NCBI RefSeq assembly: GCF_028009165.1
Contig: NC_079242.1
Location: 806,001 to 870,000, forward strand
From: Akanthomyces muscarius
Taxonomy: Eukaryota > Ascomycota > Sordariomycetes > Hypocreales > Cordycipitaceae
Reading direction: 5' to 3'
Length of the DNA: 64,000 nt
Of this stretch, positions 46,501-57,385 are shown one piece after another. The number at the start of each line of letters is the position of its first letter. Positions within the stretch are counted from its first letter, which is position 1. Both the position numbers and the translations under genes were made by a program. The notes under the pieces were generated by a model. It saw only the letters and a program-made list of their open reading frames with translations, made no database searches and was not told where the DNA came from.

Positions 46501-49500
46501 ACAAGAAATTTTGGATGCGTGGGGGTCCAAAGCCGTCATTTATAACGCCTACGGCCCGACGGAAGCTACGATTGGTGTTACTACCTACCAACGCGTGCCG
46601 CAAAATGGCCGACCTAGTAATATCGGCAGACAATTCCGAAATGTAGGGTCGTATGTCTTCCACAAAGATACGGAGATTCCCGTGTTTCGAGGCGCCGTGG
46701 GAGAGCTTTGCGTCAGCGGCAAGCTTGTCGGCAAGGGCTACCTTAACAGGCCGGAGCTGACAGACACAAAGTTTCCGACCCTGGAAGCCTTTGGTGAAAG
46801 AGTCTATCGGACCGGGGACTTGGTTCGCATCATGCACGACGGATGCTTCGAGTTTCTTGGTCGGGCCGATGATCAAGTGAAACTGCGCGGCCAGAGATTG
46901 GAATTGGGTGAGATTGATCATGTCATCCGGTCTATCAATAACATCCACGATGTGACTACACTCGTCATAAAGCACAAATCAAGTGGAAAAGATGTGCTTG
47001 TCTCTTTTATCGTGGAGAGTCAAACGAACGACGCGCCGCTAGCTGTTGTTGAAGACGGCAGTGGTGCCAGCACCGATGCGAGGAATATTTGTCGAGACAA
47101 GCTCCCTGGATACATGGTTCCGACCTATTTCTTGAAGCTGCCATTCATTCCTCTTTCCCCGAACAACAAGGCAGAAGCAAAACAACTCAGGAAACTCTTC
47201 TTGGAGCTTTCGCAAGAAGAATTGGTCAAATTCGGCTCCGCCACAGTGCAGCGCAACCTGTCCAAGGACAGCTTAAGCTATCAGAAGCTCATCTCCTCGC
47301 TGGCACAATTCTGTAAAGTGGATGACACGGCAGTTGAAGATTCTGTAAGTATCTTTGATCTCGGTGTCGATTCAATCACGGCCCTGTCACTCTCCGCCTT
47401 TTTGGTCGAAAGAGGGATGTCTGCTGCCTCACCAGCACTCATCCTTCGCAACCCTATTGTGGCAGACCTCGCCATCGCGCTGTCCACAAACTCCTTCCAC
47501 GACGCATCAGCAGAGCTGAGGCGAACCAAACAGCAAGCCCAAGCTTTTGAGCACAAATACAGAGCGCGTGTCTGCAGAGACTTGTCCACCTTACCGGCGT
47601 CCATTGAGTATATTTACCCATGCTCTCCGCTACAGCAGGGAATGCTGGCAAGAGCCGCAGTTGAAGATGACGAGGGTGCGTATTTCAATACTTTCAAGTT
47701 TTACTTGAAGCCCGATACTTCTGTGTCATTGTTGAAATTCGCATTCAACTCGCTGTTTGAGCAGGAATCTATCCTTCGGACAACGTTTTTGCATACCCCT
47801 GATGGGTATGTCCAAGTTGCGTGCAAGGGAGCCAGCCTACCATGGGAAGACCGTCGTCTTGGTGGAGATGAGGAAGTTGACGATGTTGTTGACTCGCTGC
47901 GACAGACATGGATAACGGACAACATTGTTCGTTTGCATACACCCGTCAAAGTTGCCTTCGTCACTGGTGCGAGGGTTAAAATGGTTGTGCTGCACATTTT
48001 CCATGGCTTGTACGATGGCACAAGCTTCGATCTGATGATGCACCGGCTTGTCAATCTCTACCATAGTTCCAAAGTCAAAGCAGGCCCATCTTTCGCAGAC
48101 GCCCTCATTCACGGACCACTGAGAAATCACGAACACATCAAACAGGCGTGGATGGAGCACCTGGATGGCTGGTCTGACGCCTCAATATCTCTGTCTCAAG
48201 AAAACAAAACCGTTGTCCCGATAACTAATGTTCGAGTCCTTGGCCTTTCGAAAACCGAGCGGATTGGATCATCCAAAAATGTCACCATGCAGTCTTTACT
48301 GCTTGCTGCTTGGGCGGCCACCCTTCAAAAATATAGCCGCGGCAATACCACTACGGGGGTCATCATTTCCGGAAGATCGATCGCCCTGCCTGGCATAGAG
48401 CAAACCGTCGGGCCAATGTTCAACACGCTCCCGTTCTTTGCCAAATTCTCGTCGGCGTCGACTTGGCAGTCCCTTCTTCAGCGATGCCAGGACTTTAACG
48501 GAATGGTTCTCGAGGATCCTCATGTCCCGTTGCAGCAGCTGCAAAAGTGGTCGTCCAACAGCAAACCATTATTCGAAAGCCTCTTTGCCTACCAAATAGA
48601 AGACAAGACGACACCAAAAGATGACATGCCATGGGATATCGAGGATGGCGGTTTGCATCCCGACTATCCCTTGGCCTTGGAAGTCACAAAACGATGCGAC
48701 GATACTATTCAGGTACTTGTGGTCGCGAAGGGTGGCTTGACAAGTGAATCAGAGTTGGAGGGTATACTGGATATATTTGAAGACATGCTCGCAAGCATTG
48801 AAGAGGATGCATCTATACCTGTTCAAGTGGAAATTGCCCAGCTCGATGCCTCGGGAGCGGAGCAGGCGAGAACGATGAGTGAGGATGCACAAGAGGGTTG
48901 GGGCCTGAATGCGGAGATTCTGCAGCGAGAAATTGGAGCTCTATCCAGTGTATCTGATGCTGACATTGCGCCCTCTACCACCTGGCTTGAGCTCGGCCTG
49001 GATAGCATCGACGCGGTCCAGCTCTCTGCTCGTCTTAAGAGACAGAATATGGTGATCAGCCCATCAGCAATTATGAAAGGACGCTCGATGGCATCTCTGG
49101 CGAGCTCGCTATCACAATTGACAAACGTCCATGAGTTAGATGAGATCAGCAATCTACAAGGTGCAAAATCCAAGCTCCGCCAATACGTCGAGGCGACTGG
49201 CCTTGACAAGGCACAACTTGACGATGTCCTTCCAACAACGCCGCTTCAAGACGCCATGGTATCTGGCATGTTGGATTCCGACTTTACGTGGTATTTCAAT
49301 CATGAAGTACTCGAAGTAGCTCCCGGTGTTGACGTCTTCAAGCTTCAGGCCGCCTGGTCCAAACTCTTTGACGCATCCCCCATCCTGCGAACGGGCTTCG
49401 TGGAGCTTACCGATCCCCAAGCGCCGGCTGTCTACGCGCAGGTAGTCTACAAGACTTTTCCGGACATATCAACTGTGGCTCTAACGTCTGTGGACGAGCT

Positions 49501-52142
49501 TCAGATTATTCAAGAACAAAACAAATCCCGCGCCAGTCAAGATGCGGCCAAGAAAAACCTAGCGAGAGTTGTACGCGCCAGCGTTGGGGACAAGACATTC
49601 TTTGTGTTCTCCATTTCGCACGCTCTGTACGATGGATGGTCTCTGGGCCTGCTTCATCAAGATTTGAGAACGATTTACCATGGCAAAGCAGTCTCCAGAC
49701 CATCGCCCGACCAATTCTTGTTCAAGTCGGTCAGTTCCCTCACCTCTGAGGCGGAGGGCTTCTGGGTCAATTATCTTGAAGGCGTGCGGCCGACAATTGT
49801 ACCCCGATCAGAGCCTGATTCTTCCGATGGTTCCACATTGAAGGCGATTTCCTCCGTCGGATTCGGTGATATTAGTCGTTTCTGTCGAAAACAAAAGATT
49901 AGTCTTCAAGCGCTCTGCCAAGCCTGCTGGGCGATTATCCTCGCACGCAGAACGCGCTCGCTCGACGTTGTCTTTGGCTCCATCCTCTCGGGGCGCGACT
50001 TTGACGGCGCCGAAGATCTCTTGTTTCCCACGATGAATACCATCGCAGTCCGATGTATTTTGCACGGATCCGTCGGCGCATTCCTGCAGTACATGGAGGA
50101 CAACCTCGGCGAGCTGCGGTCGTACCAAATGTTTCCACTCCGCAAGGCCATGAGAGCAGCCAAGATGGCTGGAAAAGACCTTTTCAATTCCTTGTTCCTG
50201 TTGCAAAGGTTTGACGAGGGAAGTAAACAGGAATCTCTCTTCCAGTCCGTTCAAGGATCGTCGGGCGTGGACTATCCGGTCTGTGTGGAAGCGGCGGCGA
50301 GTGGAGATGCTTTGGAGTGGACGGTGGCTTGTCAGGGCCAATCCGACGACGGCCAGTTTTCAGGAGATATCCTCGTGGAGCTGGATGCTGTTCTCGGCTA
50401 CATCTTGAAAAATACAGATGAAGATGTTGTCGTCTTTTCGCAGGCAGGCACCCAAATCTGCGGATCAGCGCCTATTACTTTGATGGAGGATGACGATAAA
50501 GGCCCCCAAATCAACGAGACTACCTCTTACGAGTGGAATGACACGTCTACGACAATCAGAGAGGTCTTGAGTCAAGTCTCCAACATTCCAGAAGAATCCA
50601 TCGATGTTTTGAGCACGCTCTATCATCTGGGTCTTGACTCCATTACAGCCATCAAAGTATCGACTCTATTGAAACTGAGGGGTGTATTCCTGCGGCCGAC
50701 GGAACTGGTGCGCGCCACGAATATCGCGCATATGGCTGAGCAAGCAAGCACATTCAGTATCTCTGAAACATTCGAGACGGAATTATCTTGGACAGCGCCG
50801 AAGCACGTCAGTGTTGACGTCATTTTGAGTGAAGCTGGTATCTCTAGAGCCCAGGTCGCGCATGTCCTGCCCGCGTTGCCTATGCAGGTGTACATGATGA
50901 GTACATGGCAAAACACCAATGGCAAAATGTTCTGCCCAGAATTCACGTACCAGCTTTCTGGACCCCACACCGTCGCAGACGTTTATGATGCGTGGGCGCA
51001 AGTGGTGGCGCAGCTATCAATGCTGCGCACATGTCTCTTTGCTACTGGAGAGCAGGACCTGCCGTTTATTCAAGTCTTGCTCAAACCTGATGTCCCTTAT
51101 GCTGGGATACAGCCATTTGTGCGTCTCGAGGTAGATCACAATCTTGAGTCGTCGGGGACAGTGTTGCGGCTACGCATCCACCATGCGCTTTACGATGGAG
51201 TGAGTCTACCTGCCGTCATGGATGCCCTTGTTGGTCACGTAAAAGGAACGCCGGCGGTAAGCGACACAGTTGGAATTCGGCAATGGACGCGCATGGTTAT
51301 TACCAGACACGAAAGCAAGCATCACTTAGTGCGAAAGGCCTTCTGGACCAAATACCTCGAAGGATGTAGCAACTCTGCCACGGAGACTGACACCACCGGA
51401 CCAAGAACGTCGCTGCTCAAAGAAGCCGCCGTCTCCAACACCACAACTCTGGGTGCGCTCGCCGCTACCCATGGCATCAGTATGCAGTCCCTTATCCTCG
51501 CTGCGTATGCGCTTTCCATTCCCCACGCACCATCCTCAGACATTGTGCTCGGCCTCTACCTCGCCAACCGCACCGAGGATCGCATCCCGACGACCCTACC
51601 CACACTCAACTTGGTCCCGCTTCGCATCATGGCTCGCGACGGAGATGACGTCTTGCAGGTCGCGCGGTGCATACACAGCGACATGCAGCGCATATCGACC
51701 GAGGAGCACGCGCAGGTCGGTCTGTGGGAGGTTGCGCAGTGGACGGGCGTTAAGGTGGACAGATTTGTCAACTTTTTGACGCTGCCGACTGTCGAAGACG
51801 ACAGGGCAGATATTTCTTTGCGGCTTTTGCCGAGTGAATCCGTCGAACATGACGATAAAACTGCAAATTGCAATGTTGCTGATGCGTCGATTGCAAAAAA
51901 TGCAATTCGTCATCTTTATCCAGTAAGTTGCCTTTTCTTCTTCTTCTTTTCGACTATAGTGTTGGAGCTACGACTGACAAGTTTTGCAGGACTCTGTGGA
52001 TGTTGAAGTCGCTGTACGCAATGGCCAGCTTGACGTTGGTGTTTTTGGACCGCAGACACTCATCACGGAACAAGGTGCGCAGGAGTTGGTGCATAACATT
52101 GCGCAGAGGTTGAATGCTATCCAAGCGTTGCATTTAGCATGA
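37599..52142 (+). CDS. sidC: Ferrichrome-type siderophore NRPS (SidC family)
   Basis: Exons 37599-38551, 38614-51922 and 51990-52142 give 4804 residues. Introns are 62 and 67 nt. Domain order with landmarks: A1 about 25-515 (TSGSTGTPKG at 174); T1 Ser559; C1 HHAIYDG 755-761; A2 about 1060-1565 (TSGTTGTPKG at 1222); T2 Ser1624; C2 HHALYDG 1821-1827; T3 Ser2169; C3 HHALYDA 2368-2374; A3 about 2670-3180 (TSGTTGTPKG at 2829); T4 Ser3238; C4 FHGLYDG 3447-3453; T5 Ser3782; C5 SHALYDG 3986-3992; T6 Ser4327; C6 HHALYDG 4507-4513. There is no thioesterase; fungal ferrichrome synthetases release a cyclic hexapeptide through the terminal C domain. Three A domains with extra T-C pairs imply iterative use. 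The product is probably ferricrocin, the intracellular iron store, made from acetyl-hydroxyornithine plus Gly/Ser. Confidence 0.93.
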
Positions 52143-52300
52143 GCATTCTAGCGATGATGGTTTTGCTTTTCCCTCATTTTTTTAGATTTCGTTTTTTTTT
52201 TCATTTTTGCTTCTTTATGCGCAAGTTGTCCATCATTTTTTTAGCATTACATATATACATTTTGACCTCACATCTGTAATGTCATTCTAGAATGTACTCC

Positions 52301-54124
52301 TCATCCTGACAGTGACATTTCCGGAAACAGAATACTATTCGCCAGCCGCACGATACCACTCGCTTTCCCAAACTCCTCCTCCTCCTCCTCCTCCTCATCA
52401 CCGCCGACCCTCGATGGCCGCGTCACCACATCCCACGCCACCAGCCCCATGGCCCGCAGCGCATCCACGCCGCCCACGCGCTCCATGAGCGCCTCGGCCG
52501 CCGCCACGTCCTGACGCTCCGTCGGGCGGTTCCTGGCGTCAAAGTCCGGGCCGGGCTGCCCGCGCCGAAACGCCTTGCGCTGACGGGCCAGGTACAGCGC
52601 GCTCGTCTGCGTCAGCGGCGCGGCGGGGATGTACACCAGCATGCGCAGGCTCCTGTCCGGCAGCGGCGGTGGTGCGACGCTGCTGCTGCTGCTGCTGCCG
52701 TCGCTCGGTGAGATGTGGTAGGGCAGGTCCGGGTGCCAGAGGATGTAGTCGCCGGCCTGCAGCGTCGGCAGGGTGATCATGCTCCTCCGCAGCGCGAGGT
52801 GCGGATGCCACCGCTCCGTGACGCGCTGCGCGTGGCCCGGCACCGCGCCGTGCATCACCGTGTCCGGGTCCCTCGCGAGGCGCCAGTTGCTCGGTGCCAT
52901 GTGCCGCTCCCACGCCTCCTCCCGCTCCTCTGCCGTCATGGTCGCGTCCATGTCTCCCGGCAGGCTGCGGAGCGGCGCGAAGAACGGCCGCAGGAGGTAG
53001 TACGCCGTCGCGGCGCGCGGCGACGGCAGCAGCCGGATCATGCCCGGCTCGACGACGGACAGCGCCAGCACGCCCTGGAACATGCGCAGCACCGAGCACG
53101 CGCCGTGGCCGTTGTACAGGTCCGTCGTGGCGGCGGCGCGGCGCGCGGCACCCCGCCAGGGGTCGTGCCGCTCCCAGCCGCCGGCGAAAATGGACGCGTA
53201 GATGCCGCCGCCGCCGCTGTAGCCGTCGGGCTCCCAGCGCTCGAGGGAGCCGTTGTCGACCTGGGCGGTGATGCCGGCCGAGGACTGCAGCGCCGTGATC
53301 CAGTCCTCGGGCGACGGGGGCTGCTGCTGCTGCTGCTCTCGTGACGACGCGTCCCTGCTGCCGTTTGGTGGAGGATGCTGCTCGCTTTCAGGGTGCTGTG
53401 CTGCATCGTCGGTGCTCCTGCTGCCGCTGCCGCCGCCATATACGCGGATGCGATCCGCATACGCAATCGGATGCTGCGTGGAAATCTCCCCCTCATCCTC
53501 CCCCTCGTCCCACAACCCCATCATGAAGCTCTGCGCCTTGCGCACGTTCGGGTGCGCCCGCATGGCCACCTGCGCCGGCGACCAGAACAGATTGCGACAC
53601 GCCGGGTCAATCGCCTCGGCCGACTCGCAGCCCTGCTCCCGCACGTACCGCGCCGTGTCCTCCATCGCCGCCTCGGCCTCCCCCCTCGGCACCACCTTGC
53701 GCACCACGCCCACGCCGTACCGCTGCACGTCGCGGCGGAACCGCGCCGCCGTCTGCGACGCGTCGCCGCCCGCCAGCACGTCGCCAAACTCAATCGACGG
53801 GACGAGGTGCGCGCCCAGCCCGTCAATGTGCTCGGCGTCGCGGCGCAGCGCGGCGAGGAGCCGCCCCCAGCTCGCCTCGAGGGCGTCCTCGTGGCCGGCG
53901 AGGATGGCGCGCTTGATCCGGGCGAAGCGCGGGGGCAGCGGCACGGGCTCGGACCCGCCCCAGAAGGAGGTCGCATCGTGGGCTTGGCTGCCGCGCGCAG
54001 GTGCAGTTGTGGGAGGCGCACGCGGCGCTTTGCCGGCGGGCGACTGCGTCACCCCCCCGCGGCGGCGATGCGGTTCGTGAGGATGGACGCCTCGAGAGGA
54101 TGGCCGTGGAGGCTGAGGCGCCAT
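52301..54124 (-). CDS. DUF1479 family protein
   Basis: A single exon of 607 residues from the ATG at 54124, about 160 bp from the convergent sidC end. After a low-complexity basic start, the DUF1479 body begins with PPRFARIKRAILAGHEDALEASW. It continues with VPSIEFGDV, RYGVGVVRKVVP, LFWSPAQVAMRAHPNV, an RWEPDGYSGGGG segment, FQGVLALSVVEPGMIRLLPSPRAATAYYLLRPFF, and a C-terminal ERWHPHL...LQAGDYILWHPDLPYHIS. The fold is thought to resemble 2-oxoglutarate/Fe(II) oxygenases; the spaced His/Asp residues fit, but no function is established. Gln, Ser and Glu runs (coded by CTG and CTC repeats) make it bulkier. It is markedly GC-richer than sidC. It is not known to act in siderophore synthesis. Confidence 0.82.
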   Translation of the reverse strand: MAPQPPRPSSRGVHPHEPHRRRGGVTQSPAGKAPRAPPTTAPARGSQAHDATSFWGGSEPVPLPPRFARIKRAILAGHEDALEASWGRLLAALRRDAEHIDGLGAHLVPSIEFGDVLAGGDASQTAARFRRDVQRYGVGVVRKVVPRGEAEAAMEDTARYVREQGCESAEAIDPACRNLFWSPAQVAMRAHPNVRKAQSFMMGLWDEGEDEGEISTQHPIAYADRIRVYGGGSGSRSTDDAAQHPESEQHPPPNGSRDASSREQQQQQPPSPEDWITALQSSAGITAQVDNGSLERWEPDGYSGGGGIYASIFAGGWERHDPWRGAARRAAATTDLYNGHGACSVLRMFQGVLALSVVEPGMIRLLPSPRAATAYYLLRPFFAPLRSLPGDMDATMTAEEREEAWERHMAPSNWRLARDPDTVMHGAVPGHAQRVTERWHPHLALRRSMITLPTLQAGDYILWHPDLPYHISPSDGSSSSSSVAPPPLPDRSLRMLVYIPAAPLTQTSALYLARQRKAFRRGQPGPDFDARNRPTERQDVAAAEALMERVGGVDALRAMGLVAWDVVTRPSRVGGDEEEEEEEEFGKASGIVRLANSILFPEMSLSG

Positions 54125-54795
54125 GGTGAAGATGTCCCGTTCCGTCCTTCTTATACTGGGCCCGGTGTCTCATGTGTGTTGCGCGCATCTGATAGCTTTG
54201 GTGGTCTTCTGTCCGATCCGTCGTCTCCGCGGCGTCGCTCTCCCGCGGGGATAGAGAGCGGCCGTCTCACCAATGTCAGGATTTCGGCGTGCTGTCTGAC
54301 GTCTGCCGTCAGGATTGATTGCAGAATTGTAGTTGCAGAAGCTACCAAAAGCAAGAAAAAGATGCCAGTTTTCAAATGCCTAATAGCGTAGTATTTTCAC
54401 ACCTGCATGAGCTTACGGAGTTGGATGCAAGGGGCCGTGCCGGCTTCCCCGAACATGCACTAGCGCCAATGGTCCGGTGTGGTGTAAGTGAAGAATCGCA
54501 GTGAATTCACAATGCGCAGGATCACAAAATGTACAGACTTTTTTCTTATTTCTTTCGAATATGCTAGCTAAATCGAATAGAATTCATGTTCAAGTGACAC
54601 ACTGCAATGACTGGTATATACATGTACTCGTACTCGCGGGCCAGGCGGCTGGACACGCTCATCGGCCGATGCGAGGCTAATTTTTTTGTTTTCATAATTT
54701 TCATCTTTTTCCATATCCTCCAAAAAAAGCAATACCCAAGTAAGACGAAAATGTGCTACTAGGGAAACTCAGAGCCGAATGGTACAAAACAGCAT
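54125..54795. other. Intergenic, DUF1479 promoter / choline oxidase 3' flank
   Basis: About 670 bp. A near-consensus GATA site ATCTGATAG (last base differs) lies at about 54189, some 65 bp upstream of the DUF1479 start. No gene seen. Confidence 0.5.
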
Positions 54796-56433
54796 TTACA
54801 GGCGAGACTTGTTGGCGTCGGGCTTCCAGCCGTCCTCCATAGCAATCATCTCAGCAGCGCGCTCGCCAATGGCAAGGACAGTAAGCATGGGGTTGATGGA
54901 GGGCATCTCGGGGAAGACACCAGCATCGGCGATGCGGAGCTTCTTGATGCCGCGGACCTTGAGCTCGGGGTCGACGACGGCAAACTCATCCTTGGCAATG
55001 TCACCCATCTTGGTGGTGCCGGCCGGGTGGTAGACGGTGTGGGCAGCGCGGCGGGCGTACTCGCTAATGTCCTCGTCGGTCTGGACCTTGGGGCCGGGGG
55101 CGACCTCCTTCTTGAGCCAGTTCTTGAAGGGGGCCTCCTCGGCAATCTTGCGGGCGGCCTTGATGCCGTCGACGAGGATGGAGGCGTCGTAGCCCTCGGG
55201 GTCGGTGAAGTAGCGGAAGTCGAGGGCGGGCTTGACGTTGGGGTCGGCCGAGGTGAGGTAGACGCGGCCACGAGAGCGAGCGCGGGGAATGTTGGGGGTC
55301 ATGCAGAAAGCATAGCCGTCAGGGATGAGGGGGTAGCCCAGACGTTCCGTGTTGAGGGTAAAGGGGATCTGGTAGCAGTGCATCATGATGTCGGCTGCGT
55401 CGCCGTCGTTGCCAGCGGCGTTGGTGGGGTCGCGGCGGATGAAGACGCCGGCGTCCGAGTCCATGGTGGTCTGGTTTTGAGGGACAGGCTTGCTGAGCTC
55501 CCACATGATGATGGTCTCGGGGTGGTCGATGAGGTTCTCGCCGACGCCGGGGAGGTCCTTGACGACGCGGATGCCCAGAGACTGGAGCTGGGCGCGGGGG
55601 CCGAGGCCAGAGTGCAGCATCAGCTTGGGGGTGTCGACGGCACCGCCGGAGAGGATAATCTCCTTGCGAGGACGCAGAGTCATCTTCTGGCCAGACTTGA
55701 GAGCAATGTCGACGCCGGTGGCAACGTCATTCTCGACGTGGACCTTGGAGACCCAGGTCTCGGTGAGGACGGTGAGGTTGGGGCGGCGCTCATCGCCACG
55801 GAGGATGGGGTGGATGTAGGCGACCGAGGCGCTGCTGCGCTTGCCGTCGTCAGGGTTGTAGGAGATGTTGAAGAAGCCGGCGCCGTCCACGAGCTGGCCC
55901 TTTTCACGAATCTCCGAGTTGAAGTTGTCAAGGACGGGAATGTCGAGGGCGGTGGAGCAGGCGCTGACCCAGTCCTTGCAGAGCTGGTTGCGGTGGCGGG
56001 CGTGGACGGGCTGGAAGGTGTTGCGGAGGTTGTCAATGTGGCGGGTGACGTTTTCAAAGGTCCAGCCGGTGCAGCCCTGGGCGACCCAGCGGTCGAGGTC
56101 GTGGCGGAAGGGGCGGAAGGAGATGAGGGTGTTGTGGGAGGAGCAGCCGCCGAGGACCTTGGCGCGCGAGTGGCGGATGTGGGAGTTGCCGTTGGGCTGC
56201 TCGGTGGTGGGATAGTCGTAGTCGAGGTCGCCGCCGAGGAGGGAGAGCCACTCGCGCAGGTTGAGGACCTGGGAGAGGTTGAAGTCGGAGGGGCCGGCCT
56301 CGATGAGGAGGACCTTGCGCTCGGGGAGGTAGCTGGAGAGGCGCGAGGCGAGGACGCAGCCAGCGGTGCCGCCGCCGACGATGATGTAGTCAAAGTTGGT
56401 GGCGGCGGAAGCGGGAAGGGCCTGGGTCGTCAT
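54796..56433 (-). CDS. Choline oxidase/dehydrogenase, GMC family, peroxisomal
   Basis: A single exon of 545 residues. An FAD Rossmann motif GGGTAG is at 20-25. GGCSSHN at 95-101 places His100 where bacterial choline oxidase binds FAD covalently (His99 there). LIDHPE carries the Glu implicated in choline binding. The active-site pair is His469 (VYHPAGTTKMG) and Asn514 (INPMLTVLAIGER), matching His466/Asn510 of the Arthrobacter enzyme in spacing. It should convert choline to betaine aldehyde and on to glycine betaine, releasing H2O2 if it is an oxidase. The C-terminus SRL is a type-1 peroxisomal signal, where catalase would remove H2O2. The divergent neighbour encodes betaine aldehyde dehydrogenase. 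GMC enzymes are broad, but these residues favour choline. Confidence 0.87.
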   Translation of the reverse strand: MTTQALPASAATNFDYIIVGGGTAGCVLASRLSSYLPERKVLLIEAGPSDFNLSQVLNLREWLSLLGGDLDYDYPTTEQPNGNSHIRHSRAKVLGGCSSHNTLISFRPFRHDLDRWVAQGCTGWTFENVTRHIDNLRNTFQPVHARHRNQLCKDWVSACSTALDIPVLDNFNSEIREKGQLVDGAGFFNISYNPDDGKRSSASVAYIHPILRGDERRPNLTVLTETWVSKVHVENDVATGVDIALKSGQKMTLRPRKEIILSGGAVDTPKLMLHSGLGPRAQLQSLGIRVVKDLPGVGENLIDHPETIIMWELSKPVPQNQTTMDSDAGVFIRRDPTNAAGNDGDAADIMMHCYQIPFTLNTERLGYPLIPDGYAFCMTPNIPRARSRGRVYLTSADPNVKPALDFRYFTDPEGYDASILVDGIKAARKIAEEAPFKNWLKKEVAPGPKVQTDEDISEYARRAAHTVYHPAGTTKMGDIAKDEFAVVDPELKVRGIKKLRIADAGVFPEMPSINPMLTVLAIGERAAEMIAMEDGWKPDANKSRL

Positions 56434-57357
56434 GTTGGGCGATTGCTATTGGAAAATACGAAGACTATGTGTGCAAGAGATGTATCGTGAGCCTGTCACA
56501 GTGTGGCAGAGTCTGCAGTGGTAATAAGGCAAGCGAAACACGGGCTTGAGTGGAGCAGCGGCAAAGCTTGACCGGAACCGGAGCGGGTATGCAGGTTTCG
56601 GCTTCACGGAGCGAGCAAGACGGAAGCTGCAGTAGGCGATTGAACGTCACTTGTAGCTACGGGATGCAACAGCTAAGGTAGAAGCTGTGGTGATGTGTGG
56701 TGGGAATAAAGGATGCAGGTTGGGAAGAAGGATGGAGAGGAGGGTTTGGGGAAACGGGCTTTTGGAGAATTGGAGGGAAGGGACCAGTAGATAAGATATT
56801 GGCCGCCATCTTACGCAGAAAGGAAGATGATACAATAATAATAAGCCCTTTGGTTGGGTGGTCCCGCGCTACTACTCATGGCTCCGGCCGGCCTGAAGCT
56901 ACTGCGCCGCCGCACCACCCGCACCACACACACCTCGCCCAAAGAAAAATGATGGCAGCGACATTGGCCGGGGCGGAGCATCGGAATTGATGATTGCGAT
57001 CACGCGAGTTGGCTGCGCAGCGGGGTGGATCCTGCAGAGGGCACGGATAGTGGTTGGCTGGCAAGTTTGCATCTTGAAGCAGCAGCGGCCGTCTCACCGA
57101 CATTGGCGCGGCGGTGGTGTGCAAAGTGGTGATGGGGACAAGGTATTACGTAGGAGCAGGGCGTTGAGGTTTAGTTTGGCTCGGCAGCGTAGGCACTGTG
57201 AGATTGTATGGGGGATGTATGTAGCAGCACTGTGCAAATTCTGCGGCCAGATGCACGGTGTAGATTTTGCGCGATGGGCGGGGTTGGACAGGTCGTACCG
57301 GCCCCGCAGCCTTGCTGGGGAGGCTTGCAGCTGGCAGGTTGGGGAGGAGAGCGCCCT

Positions 57358-57385
57358 GCATTTGCATTTGCATTTGCATTTGCAT
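57358..57385 (+). repeat. TTTGCA hexanucleotide microsatellite
   Basis: Four perfect TTTGCA units at 57361-57384 with partial units at each side. Non-coding. Confidence 0.85.

Noticed and set aside
53375..54391. 338-codon plus-strand frame
   Set aside because: Antisense to the DUF1479 gene; Arg/His-rich shadow translation.
55027..56490. 487-codon plus-strand frame
   Set aside because: Antisense to the choline oxidase; long only because of GC-biased codons, and composed almost wholly of Val/Gly/Ala/Glu/Asp.
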